Part shown: one piece after another, positions 47,817 to 56,801 of the stretch | How positions within the stretch are numbered: position 1 is the first letter of the stretch | How the letters are laid out: each line of letters opens with the position of its first letter | From: Bacteroidales bacterium | Lineage (GTDB): Bacteria > Bacteroidota > Bacteroidia > Bacteroidales > UBA7332 | NCBI GenBank assembly: GCA_028687995.1 | Contig: JAQTZA010000015.1 | Coordinates: 1-64,000, forward strand | Direction: 5' to 3' | DNA: 64,000 nt | Program-made: the position numbers and the translations under genes | Notes under the pieces: generated by a model | What the model saw: the letters and a program-made list of their open reading frames with translations, nothing else | Databases searched by the model: none | What the model was told of the DNA's origin: nothing

Positions 47817-49271
47817 ATGAAAAAGATAATTTTTATAATTTCAATCTTCCTTGTTGCTGTAACTGGGTGTACAGATCAATTTGAGGATTTTAACACGGAT
47901 AAAAAACATCCAGCGAATGTACCAGGAGAAGCCTTGTTCTCTAATGCTCAGAAAGAGTTGGCAGATTATACAAGTAATACGAGTGTCAATATCAATGTAT
48001 TCAAATTGATGGCTCAATATTGGACAGAAACAACCTATATTGATGAAGCTAATTATGATTTGGTTACTCGTAATATTTCTTCAACAATCTATTTTAGAAT
48101 GTATCTACGCATTTTGAAAGATTTGGATGAATCATCAATGTTGATTCAAGCAGATGCAAAAATGAATGCGAAAGAGAAGAAAAATAAACTCGCTATCAAT
48201 GAGCTTATGAATGTATATTGTTATGCACATTTAGTGGATGTATTTGGAGCAATTCCTTATACTAAAGCTCTTGATGCAGAAAATGTATATCCTAAATATG
48301 ATGCAGGTTCGGTAATTTACACTGACTTGATGGCAAGATTAAATAGTGCCATTTCTAAACTAGATGCAAATGAGGCTGGTTATGGAAGCGCTGATTTGTA
48401 TTATCATGGAGATGTAGCTGCATGGGTCAAATTTGCAAATACAATGAAAGTGAGAATGGCTATCACTTTAGCTGATGCTGATAATGCAACTGCAAAAACA
48501 GCCGTTGAATCAGCTTATTCTAAAGCATTTGCGTCTAATGACGATGATTGTATGATGGCTTATTTAACATCATCGCCTAATTACAATCAATTGTATGCTG
48601 ATTTAGTTGCTTCTGGTCGTCACGATTTTGTACCAGCAAATACAATTGTTGACGCAATGGCTAAACTAGGTGACCCTCGTATGGATGCTTACTTTAGAGA
48701 TAAAATGGATACTTCATCTGTTTCTGGTGTTGAAAAATTAGCTTATGTGGGTGGACAATACGGATTTCCTAATTCTTATTCTCAAACATCACATCTTTCT
48801 TCTACCATTGAAGCTCCTAATTTCCCAGGTATTATGATGTCATATACTGAGCTTTGCTTCTATCTAGCTGAAGCAGCTGAAAGAGGTTACTCTGTAGGTG
48901 GAACAGCTGAATCTTGGTACAATAAAGGAGTAACTGCATCCTTTGATGCTTGGGGTGTTAGTGGAGCGGCAGCTTATTTAGCTAAACCAGAAGTAGCATA
49001 TACTACTGCTGTAGGTACATGGAAACAGAAAATTGGTGAACAATCATGGATTGCCAATTACACTAGAGGTTATGAGGCATACAATAACTGGAGAAGACTT
49101 GACTTCCCTGTTCTGAATTTGCCTGAACAAGCTACAAAGTATTCTGATATTCCAGTTAGATTTACATTCCCTGTTAACGAACAGACGTTGAATGCTGCTG
49201 AATATAAAGCAGCTGCTACTTTGATTGGTGGTGATTTAATCACAACCAAAGTATTCTGGGATAAAAATTAA
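47817..49271 (+). CDS. SusD/RagB-type outer-membrane lipoprotein
   Basis: SusD proteins are surface lids over SusC that bind the nutrient. I start at the ATG at 47817, giving a lipoprotein signal with Cys18 (AVTGC); a GTG at 47808 is in frame but less likely. The 484 residues have the SusD/RagB pattern of TPR-like helices, with YTDLMARLNSAISKLDAN, FANTMKVRMA and a C-terminal ANYTRGYEAYNNWRRLDFP. It starts 12 bp after the SusC stop. It is of the SusD-like group 2 style. No substrate can be named. Confidence 0.93.
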   Translation: MKKIIFIISIFLVAVTGCTDQFEDFNTDKKHPANVPGEALFSNAQKELADYTSNTSVNINVFKLMAQYWTETTYIDEANYDLVTRNISSTIYFRMYLRILKDLDESSMLIQADAKMNAKEKKNKLAINELMNVYCYAHLVDVFGAIPYTKALDAENVYPKYDAGSVIYTDLMARLNSAISKLDANEAGYGSADLYYHGDVAAWVKFANTMKVRMAITLADADNATAKTAVESAYSKAFASNDDDCMMAYLTSSPNYNQLYADLVASGRHDFVPANTIVDAMAKLGDPRMDAYFRDKMDTSSVSGVEKLAYVGGQYGFPNSYSQTSHLSSTIEAPNFPGIMMSYTELCFYLAEAAERGYSVGGTAESWYNKGVTASFDAWGVSGAAAYLAKPEVAYTTAVGTWKQKIGEQSWIANYTRGYEAYNNWRRLDFPVLNLPEQATKYSDIPVRFTFPVNEQTLNAAEYKAAATLIGGDLITTKVFWDKN

Positions 49272-49288
49272 AAATTGAGTCTTATATT

Positions 49289-49322
49289 AAGAGCCCATTT
49301 CTTTATGAAATGGGCTCTTTTG
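49289..49322 (+). terminator. Intrinsic terminator after SusD
   Basis: AAGAGCCCATTTC pairs perfectly with GAAATGGGCTCTT around TTTAT, followed by T residues. Confidence 0.92.
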
Positions 49323-49790
49323 TTTTTGATAGACACTTATAAGCTAAGGTTAATTATTTCTTGTAAATTTTAGAGGGTATTAGTAAGTTGAATTGTGAAG
49401 TTTTCCATTCAATTATCTCATATATTTATTTTTCTATATTGAAGGAGATGTATTTGAATTTACCATCTATAAAAATTGCTAACGTCGTGAACTTTTTTTT
49501 ACTTTATATAAATCCTATGGTTTAACAAGTATTGTTTTATAAGTTTTTGTTATTCAATAAGTTAGTGTATATTTAACATTGTTAATACATGCGCATGCTG
49601 ATTTTTTAACCTATAAATTGCTATCTCTACTTAGCAAAAATGGAAAATAAATGGAATATTTTGTGCTGCATTTGATTAATTTGACTTAATTTTGCGCATC
49701 ATTTTATTTCGGAGGAATAAATGCTACAAATTTTCTCCGTAAACTTTCAATTTTTTGAGTCGTTAACCTATTTATATATAAACTTCGTAT
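49323..49790. other. Gap before the nuo operon with its -7 box
   Basis: A perfect 10-bp palindrome CATGCGCATG lies at 49588-49597. The nuo -7 box TAATTTTG is at 49687-49694, giving a leader of about 90 nt before nuoA. TTG at 49661-49663 is 23 bp upstream, slightly far for a -33 box. I see no gene. Confidence 0.5.
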
Positions 49791-50141
49791 ATGGGAATTG
49801 CTTCAATTTTAACTATGTTACTGACTGGAATTGGTTTTGCTTTGATTGCAATCGGTATCGGTAAAGGATTTGGAATGCACTCGTGGAATCCTCAAAAAGG
49901 AGAACCTTATGAGTGTGGTATTCCGACAGAGGGTGTAACTTGGGTTCAGTTCAATGTAGGCTATTATCTCTTTTCGCTGGTCTATTTGGTATTTGATGTC
50001 GAAATCGTTTTTTTATTTCCTTGGGCAACTGTCGTAAAGGAAATGGGAATGTTTGCGTTCGTCGAAATTATCCTCTTTTCATTGTTCCTGTTTATGGGGC
50101 TTTTGTATGCATTTAAAAAGAAAGCATTGTCATGGATGTAA
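49791..50141 (+). CDS. nuoA: NADH-quinone oxidoreductase subunit A
   Basis: NuoA is a small membrane subunit of complex I. The 116-residue protein has three helices (about residues 5-25, 58-80, 88-110). The conserved loop [40 protein letters not shown] is typical of the family. It is the first gene of an eleven-gene operon and overlaps nuoB by 10 bp. Confidence 0.95.
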   Translation: MGIASILTMLLTGIGFALIAIGIGKGFGMHSWNPQKGEPYECGIPTEGVTWVQFNVGYYLFSLVYLVFDVEIVFLFPWATVVKEMGMFAFVEIILFSLFLFMGLLYAFKKKALSWM

Positions 50142-50698
50142 AGAAGAAATTTCTTCCCGATTTTCCCGGTGAAGTATATGAAAATGAATTTGGGAACAGT
50201 AGTTTTATTGTTTCTTCGGTTGATGCACTTGCCAACTGGGGGAGAAGTAACTCCCTTTGGCCCCTCTCTTTCGGTACAAGCTGCTGTGCTATCGAAATGA
50301 TGAGCACCGTATCTGCTAAACACGACTGGTCGCGCTTCGGATTTGAGGTAATGCGTGCTTCTCCACGTCAATGTGATCTCATTTTAGTAAGTGGAACTAT
50401 CACTTACAAAATGGCACCAGTATTGAAACGTCTTTACGATCAAATGCCAGAACCACGCTATGTGATTGCTATGGGAGCCTGTACCATTGCTGGCGGTCCG
50501 TTTGTGATGCACTCGTATTCTGTGCTGAACGGAATTGACAAAATTATACCTGTCGATGTCTATATTCCCGGATGTCCTCCTCGTCCCGAATCTCTTCTTC
50601 ATGGCTTAATGGCGTTGCAAAAGAAGATTATGCTAACAAAAGCGTATGTGATTGAGAATCCAACACATGCTGCCGAACCACAACATAAAATTATCTAA
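50132..50698 (+). CDS. nuoB: NADH-quinone oxidoreductase subunit B
   Basis: NuoB holds the terminal iron-sulfur cluster N2 that reduces the quinone. The 188-residue protein has the cluster cysteines in [10 protein letters not shown] (two adjacent), [10 protein letters not shown] and [14 protein letters not shown], all present. It overlaps nuoA by 10 bp and is followed by nuoC after 11 bp. Confidence 0.97.
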   Translation: MDVKKKFLPDFPGEVYENEFGNSSFIVSSVDALANWGRSNSLWPLSFGTSCCAIEMMSTVSAKHDWSRFGFEVMRASPRQCDLILVSGTITYKMAPVLKRLYDQMPEPRYVIAMGACTIAGGPFVMHSYSVLNGIDKIIPVDVYIPGCPPRPESLLHGLMALQKKIMLTKAYVIENPTHAAEPQHKII

Positions 50699-50709
50699 TC
50701 GAACCCATT

Positions 50710-51180
50710 ATGAATCGAGAAGAACTAAAAGCATATTTGACGGAAACTTTTCCAACAGCTACGATTGGCGACACGTTCGACTTTCCTTTGATCGTGGTTG
50801 CTAAAGAAAATTTATTGGAGGTGGTAGGAAAGCTGAAAAATGCACCCGAAACCAAAATGGATTTTCTTTTTTGTGAAACAGCTGTTGACAGAATCGAACA
50901 ATTCGAAATCGTTTACCACCTTACTTCGACTACCTATCGCCACGATATGGTTTTGAAAGTGATGTTGGACAAACCGGAACTCCCTGAATTACCGAAAATT
51001 GATTCTGTCTATTCATTGTTGGAAGCTGCAGAATTTTACGAAAATGAAATTTTCGACCTTTTTGGAGTTACTTTTGATGGACATCCAAACTTACGTCGAA
51101 TGATTCTTGGCGACGAATGGCCGGGCTATCCGCTTCGTAAAGGCTACGAATACCCTGATATTGAACAAACTCTTAAATAA
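50710..51180 (+). CDS. nuoC: NADH-quinone oxidoreductase subunit C
   Basis: NuoC (30-kDa type) is a soluble subunit of the hydrophilic arm. The 156-residue protein has YHLTSTTYRHDMVLKV, then VYSLLEAAEFYENEIFDLFGVTFDGHPNLRRMILGDEWPGYPLRKGYE, which is the family signature. It is a separate gene here; in Bacteroides it is fused to nuoD. Confidence 0.96.
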   Translation: MNREELKAYLTETFPTATIGDTFDFPLIVVAKENLLEVVGKLKNAPETKMDFLFCETAVDRIEQFEIVYHLTSTTYRHDMVLKVMLDKPELPELPKIDSVYSLLEAAEFYENEIFDLFGVTFDGHPNLRRMILGDEWPGYPLRKGYEYPDIEQTLK

Positions 51181-51184
51181 GCGT

Positions 51185-52312
51185 ATGGAACCAATTATAA
51201 ATTTTGCAGCAGACGTTGAAAAAACGGATGAGTTTGTAGTCAATATCGGCCCCCAGCACCCTTCTACACACGGGGTTTTGCGTTTCCAAACCACTCTTGA
51301 TGGTGAAATTATCAAAGATATTGTTCCCATAATTGGATATATCCACCGCGGAATTGAGAAAATGACTGAGTTCTTGAGCTACAAACAGTCGATTTACCTC
51401 ACTAGCCGAATGGATTATTTGTCCTCTTTCATGAATAACCAAGCATGTGCTCTTGTGGTAGAAAAAGCGTGCGGCATTGAGGTTCCTGCTCGTGCACAAG
51501 CTATTCGCATTTTGATGTGCGAATTACAACGTTTGGCTTCTCACGAATTATGGTGGGGATCTTGTACGATGGACGTAGGTGCGGTAACGCCGTTCTTTAT
51601 GGCATTCCGCGATCGTGAAACCATTATGGATGTTTTCGAGGCAAATACAGGTAATCGTTTGACTACCAATTATATATTACCGGGTGGTGTGATGATGGAT
51701 ATATTGCCTGATTTCATTCCTCAAGTGAAAGAGATTCTGAGAAATTTGAAAAACTTTCTACCTGAATACGAAGCATTGGTTAATGGGAACTTTATTTTCC
51801 AGAAACGGATGAAAGGGGTTGGTATCCTCACGAAAGAGCAAGCCATCTCGTTAGGTGTTACGGGGCCTGTGGCGCGTGCTTCGGGTATCTCATGCGACGT
51901 TCGTAAGTTGCACCCTTATGATGGCTACGAAAAACTAGATTTTAAAGAAGTGGTTGCCGATGGTTGCGATAGCTGGACGCGTTATTTGGTGCGTCTCGAA
52001 GAGATGAAACAATCGATTCACATCATTGAGCAATTGATCGATAATATTCCCGAAGGCGATTTCCGCACCAAAACCAAAGCGGTATTGAAAGCCCCGGAAG
52101 GCGAATATTACCAACGAGTGGAAACTGCTCGTGGGGAATTGGGCGTTTATTTCGTGAGCGATGGAACTGCGAAACCTTACCGTATGAAGTTCAGATCACC
52201 TAACTTTTCCAATTTGGCTGTGGCTAAACCACTCAATGTGGGAGCCAAAATCGGTGATTTGATTGCCAGCATGGCAACAATCGACTTAGTAATTCCGGAT
52301 ATCGACCGTTAA
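51185..52312 (+). CDS. nuoD: NADH-quinone oxidoreductase subunit D
   Basis: NuoD (49-kDa type) forms the quinone site with NuoB. I start at the ATG at 51185, five bases after the nuoC stop, because GPQHPSTHGVL then lies at the normal N-terminal distance; an ATG at 51107 lies inside nuoC. The 375-residue protein has IGYIHRGIEKMTE, LMCELQRLASHELWW, and ends with the usual GDLIASMATIDLVIPDIDR. It is not fused to nuoC. Confidence 0.97.
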   Translation: MEPIINFAADVEKTDEFVVNIGPQHPSTHGVLRFQTTLDGEIIKDIVPIIGYIHRGIEKMTEFLSYKQSIYLTSRMDYLSSFMNNQACALVVEKACGIEVPARAQAIRILMCELQRLASHELWWGSCTMDVGAVTPFFMAFRDRETIMDVFEANTGNRLTTNYILPGGVMMDILPDFIPQVKEILRNLKNFLPEYEALVNGNFIFQKRMKGVGILTKEQAISLGVTGPVARASGISCDVRKLHPYDGYEKLDFKEVVADGCDSWTRYLVRLEEMKQSIHIIEQLIDNIPEGDFRTKTKAVLKAPEGEYYQRVETARGELGVYFVSDGTAKPYRMKFRSPNFSNLAVAKPLNVGAKIGDLIASMATIDLVIPDIDR

Positions 52313-52350
52313 TCAATTCGTAAGAGTAAAAAGAAAACAGATATAGTGAT

Positions 52351-53427
52351 ATGATAAAACTTGCTGATATTGTTCAATGGATACATCAATGGCTGACAGA
52401 TGTTTTACCTGCGTTTTGGGCAACGATTGCCGCTAATGCATTGGCTGGAATTGCCATCTTGTCGTTGGTGTTGGTCTGCGTGATTATTTGCGTATATATG
52501 GAGCGAAAAGTAGCTGCGTTTATGCAGTTGCGTTTAGGTCCGATGCGTGTGGGTAAATGGGGTTCGCTTCAGGTCTTGGCCGATGTGATCAAACTTTTGT
52601 TGAAAGAGAGTTTTGTTCCAACCCGCGCCGACAAAATTTTATTCGTAGTTGCTCCCGTGTTGGTGCTTACCGTTTCATTAATGGCTTTGGCTCCGGTTTC
52701 GTTTTCAGACGGAGTGCAGATGTGGGACATGAATATAGGAGTGCTCTACATTACGGCTATCTCTTCGTTGGGAGTGATTGGTGTGTTGATGGCAGGTTGG
52801 GCAAGTAACAACAAATTCTCGCTGGTGGGTGCCATGCGTGCCGGTGCACAAATTATCAGTTACGAACTTTCGGCAGCGTTGTCAATCCTTGCAATTATTG
52901 CAATGACGGGAACTTTGTCGATGAATGAACTGGTACAATCGCAAGCCGATGGTTGGTGGATTTTTAAGGGTCACATTCCTGCTGTGATTGCGTTTGTTTT
53001 TTATGTTATTGCAGCTACGGCAGAGTGTAACCGTGCTCCATTTGACCTTGCGGAAGCAGAGCAAGAGTTGACAGCAGGTTATCATACCGAGTATTCGGGT
53101 ATGCAGTTTGGTATGTTTTACCTGACCGAATACATCAACATGATAGTGGTTTCGATTATCGCTTCTACGCTTTTCTTAGGTGGGTGGCAACCGTTCCACA
53201 TCTACGGTTTCACTGCATTTAATCAGGTGATGGATTATATTCCTCAGTTTTTCTGGTTGATGGGTAAAGTCTTCTTTATCATCTTCCTGATGATGTGGTT
53301 CCGCTGGACGTTCCCCCGTCTGCGTATCGATCAATTACTGAAACTGGAGTGGAAATATTTGATGCCAATTAGTCTTGTGAATTTGATTATTGCGGCATTG
53401 TGTACTGTTATGGGATGGCATTTTTAA
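52351..53427 (+). CDS. nuoH: NADH-quinone oxidoreductase subunit H
   Basis: NuoH is the membrane subunit next to the quinone chamber. The 358-residue protein has eight or nine helices. The quinone-loop motifs are YMERKVAAFMQLRLGPMRVG and AEAEQELTAGYHTEYSGMQFGMFYLTEYINM. MWFRWTFPRLRIDQLLKLEWKYLMP ends it, as expected. It starts 38 bp after nuoD. Confidence 0.97.
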   Translation: MIKLADIVQWIHQWLTDVLPAFWATIAANALAGIAILSLVLVCVIICVYMERKVAAFMQLRLGPMRVGKWGSLQVLADVIKLLLKESFVPTRADKILFVVAPVLVLTVSLMALAPVSFSDGVQMWDMNIGVLYITAISSLGVIGVLMAGWASNNKFSLVGAMRAGAQIISYELSAALSILAIIAMTGTLSMNELVQSQADGWWIFKGHIPAVIAFVFYVIAATAECNRAPFDLAEAEQELTAGYHTEYSGMQFGMFYLTEYINMIVVSIIASTLFLGGWQPFHIYGFTAFNQVMDYIPQFFWLMGKVFFIIFLMMWFRWTFPRLRIDQLLKLEWKYLMPISLVNLIIAALCTVMGWHF

Positions 53428-53440
53428 TACTTGAATAGAT

Positions 53441-53923
53441 ATGAACTCAATAAAAAAATATTTTAGTGATCTCTTTTTCGGGTTTTACTCGCTCTGGCAA
53501 GGTTTGATGCTGACGTTGTATTACTTCACTCATCCAAAGAAGACAATCATTACGCAACAATACCCTGAAAACAGAGAGACATTGCAGATACCAGTGCGCT
53601 ATGCTGGTAATTTGGTGATGCCTCATTACGAAGGAAATGTGCACCAATGTACCTCTTGTACTTTATGCGAACAAGCTTGTCCGAATGGAACAATTATCAT
53701 TACCACCAAAATAGAAGAGACTGAAGATGGCAAAAAGAAGAAGTCGCTCGATACTTATTCTTATAACCTTGGACTTTGTACTTTCTGTCAACAATGTGTG
53801 GATGCTTGTCCGTTTGATGCCATTCGAATGGTAAATGAATTTGAATTGAGTGTGTATGATCGCAGTAAATTGATTGTTCAATTGAATGCACCTGGTTCTA
53901 AACTTAAAGATAAAAAGGCATAA
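53441..53923 (+). CDS. nuoI: NADH-quinone oxidoreductase subunit I
   Basis: NuoI carries two 4Fe-4S clusters that pass electrons to NuoB. The 160-residue protein has two ferredoxin motifs, CTSCTLCEQACP and CTFCQQCVDACP. An N-terminal amphipathic part (WQGLMLTLYYFTHPKKT) anchors it. It lies 13 bp after nuoH and 2 bp before nuoJ. Confidence 0.97.
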   Translation: MNSIKKYFSDLFFGFYSLWQGLMLTLYYFTHPKKTIITQQYPENRETLQIPVRYAGNLVMPHYEGNVHQCTSCTLCEQACPNGTIIITTKIEETEDGKKKKSLDTYSYNLGLCTFCQQCVDACPFDAIRMVNEFELSVYDRSKLIVQLNAPGSKLKDKKA

Positions 53924-53925
53924 CT

Positions 53926-54438
53926 ATGGAAACTGCTCTGTTTTATATTTTGGCGGGTCTGATTGTGACATTTGCAGCAATGACCGTATTTTCTCGTCAG
54001 ATATTTCGTTCTGCGATTTATCTTTTGACTACATTGACGTTTATTGCCGGTATTTATATGATGATGGAGATGGCTTTTATGGCTGCTTTGCAAATCATTA
54101 TCTACGTGGGCGGTATCGTGGTTCTCATTATCTTCTCTGTATTCCTAACCCACAAATCGGGTGAAAATATTCCCGGACAACCGTTGGGAAGGCACATTCG
54201 CTCAGGAGTATTAGCCGCATTGGGATTAGTTTTGGTGTTGGGCGTGTTGATTGATTACTCATTCACACCATCTATGCAAGCTCCTATCGAAGCTACTGTG
54301 CAAAATGTGGGTCGCCAGATGTTGAGCTATACCGATTATGGATATGTTTTCCCTTTCGAAATTGTGAGTTTATTCTTATTGTCTGCTTTGGTGGGTAGTA
54401 TTGTAATTGCAATGAGAAGCAAGGAGGAGAAAAAATAA
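53926..54438 (+). CDS. nuoJ: NADH-quinone oxidoreductase subunit J
   Basis: NuoJ is a membrane subunit of 170 residues with five helices (AGLIVTFAAMTVFSRQIFRSAIYLLTTLTFIAGIYMMMEMAFMAALQIIIYVGGIVVLIIFSVFL covers the first three). The AALQIIIYVGGIVVLIIF segment, with the pi-bulge helix, is typical. A 77-bp gap with a perfect palindrome separates it from nuoK, the longest gap in this operon. Confidence 0.95.
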   Translation: METALFYILAGLIVTFAAMTVFSRQIFRSAIYLLTTLTFIAGIYMMMEMAFMAALQIIIYVGGIVVLIIFSVFLTHKSGENIPGQPLGRHIRSGVLAALGLVLVLGVLIDYSFTPSMQAPIEATVQNVGRQMLSYTDYGYVFPFEIVSLFLLSALVGSIVIAMRSKEEKK

Positions 54439-54463
54439 TTAAGAATGATATATAGTTATGTAC

Positions 54464-54483
54464 AGACGCAAAATTTTGCGTCT
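54464..54483. repeat. Perfect 20-bp palindrome between nuoJ and nuoK
   Basis: AGACGCAAAATTTTGCGTCT is its own reverse complement. It can form a 10-bp cruciform or, in RNA, a hairpin with a small loop. I recall this type as a common REP-like intergenic palindrome in Bacteroidota; that is from memory and not checked. Confidence 0.75.
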
Positions 54484-54515
54484 TTGCAAACGACTTACAA
54501 CTTAGAACTATAATT

Positions 54516-54830
54516 ATGGAACAAGTACCTTTATTACACGTCCTGATACTCAGCACTACCATTTTCTTTTTGGGAATGTACGGATTTTTTGCGCGCCGAA
54601 ATATGTTGATGATATTGATGTCGATCGAATTGATTCTGAATAGTGTGAATATCAATTTCTTGGCATTCAACCATTATTTATACCCACATCAGCTCGAAGG
54701 ACTGTTTTTCTCTATGTTTATCATAACTGTGGCGGCAGGAGAAGTAGCTGTGGCAATTGCAATTATTATCAATCTCTATCGTCGGTTTAATACGGTTGAT
54801 ATAGAAGATACAAACACAATGAAATACTAA
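54516..54830 (+). CDS. nuoK: NADH-quinone oxidoreductase subunit K
   Basis: NuoK is a 104-residue membrane subunit with three helices. It has YGFFARRNMLMILMSIELILNSVNINFLAFNHY, with the membrane glutamates E36-like and E72-like (AAGEVAVAIAI) needed for proton movement. It starts 77 bp after nuoJ and 4 bp before nuoL. Confidence 0.96.
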   Translation: MEQVPLLHVLILSTTIFFLGMYGFFARRNMLMILMSIELILNSVNINFLAFNHYLYPHQLEGLFFSMFIITVAAGEVAVAIAIIINLYRRFNTVDIEDTNTMKY

Positions 54831-54834
54831 GCGT

Positions 54835-56784
54835 ATGAATGTAGAATTATCACTTTTAATCCTTCTTTTTCTGCCATTGGTCAGCTTCTTGTTTTTGTCG
54901 CTGAATGGAAAAAGATTGTCGCCTGCATTAGCGGGAATGATCGGTATCGCATCTTTATCGGTGGTTACTGTACTCTCATTAATTACTGCGTATGGTTATT
55001 TTTTCGAATACGGATCGGTTGCCGATGTTTACCAAAAATTGGAACCCATCAAATACGAATGGTTGAGATTTAACGAAAACCTGAGCATTGATTTGGGTGT
55101 TCTGTTGGATCCGATTTCTGTAGTGATGCTCGTGGTCATCAGCTTTATCTCTACGATGGTACACATCTATAGCTGGAACTACATGCACGGTGAAGAACGT
55201 TTCCAAATGTATTATGCCTATTTGTCGCTATTTACCTTCTCCATGTTGGGATTGGTTGTGGCCGTAAATATGTTCCAGATGTATATTTTCTGGGAATTGG
55301 TCGGTGTATCGTCTTTCTTATTAATCGGATTTTATTATACCAAACAGTCAGCAATTGCGGCTGCAAAGAAAGCATTTATTGTCACTCGTTTTGCCGATTT
55401 AGGTTTCTTAGTTGGTATATTGTTGATGAGTAACGGTGCGCAAACACTTGATTTCGGAGTTTTGATTGAGAGACTTTCAGTTCCTTCATCACCATTTACC
55501 ATCGCTATGAGTACGGGTGCTACCTTTATGGGTATGTCGGCACTCGCTTGGGGATTGATTTTAGTATTTATCGGTGGTGCTGGAAAATCAGCCATGTTTC
55601 CGCTTCACATTTGGTTGCCCGATGCGATGGAAGGTCCAACGCCCGTTTCGGCTTTGATCCACGCTGCGACGATGGTGGTGGCTGGTGTGTTCTTAGTGGC
55701 ACGTCTTTTTCCAATCTTTGCCATTTCGGCTCCAGATGCGTTGGAAGTAGTGGCATACGTGGGAGCCTTCACGGCACTGTTTGCCGCGGTTATTGCGACT
55801 ACACAAACTGATATTAAACGCGTGTTGGCATACTCTACTATTTCGCAAATTGCCTATATGATGTTTTCGTTGGGTGTTGCCGGTTGGGGTGAAGGCCACA
55901 ATGAAGGTTACACGGCATCTATTTTCCACTTGTTTACGCATGCGTTCTTTAAAGCATTGTTGTTCCTTGGAGCAGGTGCGGTCATTCACGCAGTACACAG
56001 CAACGAAATGGCGGATATGGGTGGTCTTCGTAAGAAACTTCCTATCACGCATTATACTTTCCTGATTGCTTGTTTGGCGATTGCCGGTGTGCCATTCTTC
56101 TCAGGGTTTTACAGTAAAGAGGCTATTTTGTCGGCTGCATTTCACGATAATAAATTGATTTATGGAGTGGCTCTGTTCACCAGTGGTTTGACAGCATTTT
56201 ATATGTTCCGTCTCTATTTCCGCATTTTTTGGTACAAAGAGGCAAAAGCAGATCACGGACATGGTCACGACAATCATGAATCACACACATGGGCGATGAA
56301 CATTCCGTTGATTCTGTTAGCGATAGCTGCATTTGGTGCTGGATACATTCCTTTCGGCCATTTTGTGAGTGCTGATCGTTCTCAAGTAGAACTGCCATTC
56401 CATCTTGAATTGGCAATTCCTCCGGTAGCGGTTGGTTTGATTGGTATTCTGATTGCCTATATGTTTTTCGTGAAAGAAAACGTAAAGGCTTTGAATGTGC
56501 AACAATCGTTTGGAGCATTTTATAAATGGGCGTACAACAAATTCTACATAGACGAGATTTATCTCTTTGTAACGAAAAAAGTACTATTCAATTTAGTGGG
56601 ACGTCCGGCGGCATGGTTTGATCGAACAATCGTGAATGGTATGATTAACGGTTCGGCTTCTATAACAGCATTTTCTTCAGAATCAATCAAAAAGATTCAA
56701 TCAGGAAATGTACAAACGTATGCGCTTTACTTCCTAGGCGGCGTATTAGTAGTGACATCTTTGTTGATTTATTATTTCCAATAA
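54835..56784 (+). CDS. nuoL: NADH-quinone oxidoreductase subunit L
   Basis: NuoL is the distal antiporter-like proton pump. The 649-residue protein has about 16 helices. Conserved motifs are FWELVGVSSFLLIGFYY, GAGKSAMFPLHIWLPDAMEGPTPVSALIHAATMVVAGVFL and LFTHAFFKALLFLGAGAVIHAVH. The C-terminal long transverse helix region follows residue 500. A His-rich stretch (DHGHGHDNHESH) near residue 470 is in a loop. Confidence 0.97.
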   Translation: MNVELSLLILLFLPLVSFLFLSLNGKRLSPALAGMIGIASLSVVTVLSLITAYGYFFEYGSVADVYQKLEPIKYEWLRFNENLSIDLGVLLDPISVVMLVVISFISTMVHIYSWNYMHGEERFQMYYAYLSLFTFSMLGLVVAVNMFQMYIFWELVGVSSFLLIGFYYTKQSAIAAAKKAFIVTRFADLGFLVGILLMSNGAQTLDFGVLIERLSVPSSPFTIAMSTGATFMGMSALAWGLILVFIGGAGKSAMFPLHIWLPDAMEGPTPVSALIHAATMVVAGVFLVARLFPIFAISAPDALEVVAYVGAFTALFAAVIATTQTDIKRVLAYSTISQIAYMMFSLGVAGWGEGHNEGYTASIFHLFTHAFFKALLFLGAGAVIHAVHSNEMADMGGLRKKLPITHYTFLIACLAIAGVPFFSGFYSKEAILSAAFHDNKLIYGVALFTSGLTAFYMFRLYFRIFWYKEAKADHGHGHDNHESHTWAMNIPLILLAIAAFGAGYIPFGHFVSADRSQVELPFHLELAIPPVAVGLIGILIAYMFFVKENVKALNVQQSFGAFYKWAYNKFYIDEIYLFVTKKVLFNLVGRPAAWFDRTIVNGMINGSASITAFSSESIKKIQSGNVQTYALYFLGGVLVVTSLLIYYFQ

Positions 56785-56801
56785 TCTGAAATATAAAGTA
56801 T

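Noticed and set aside
53886..54164. Open frame overlapping nuoI and nuoJ
   Set aside because: It is out of frame with both conserved genes and has no family match that I can see.
55693..56518. Several long minus-strand frames under nuoL
   Set aside because: All lie antisense to the conserved NuoL helices and motifs.
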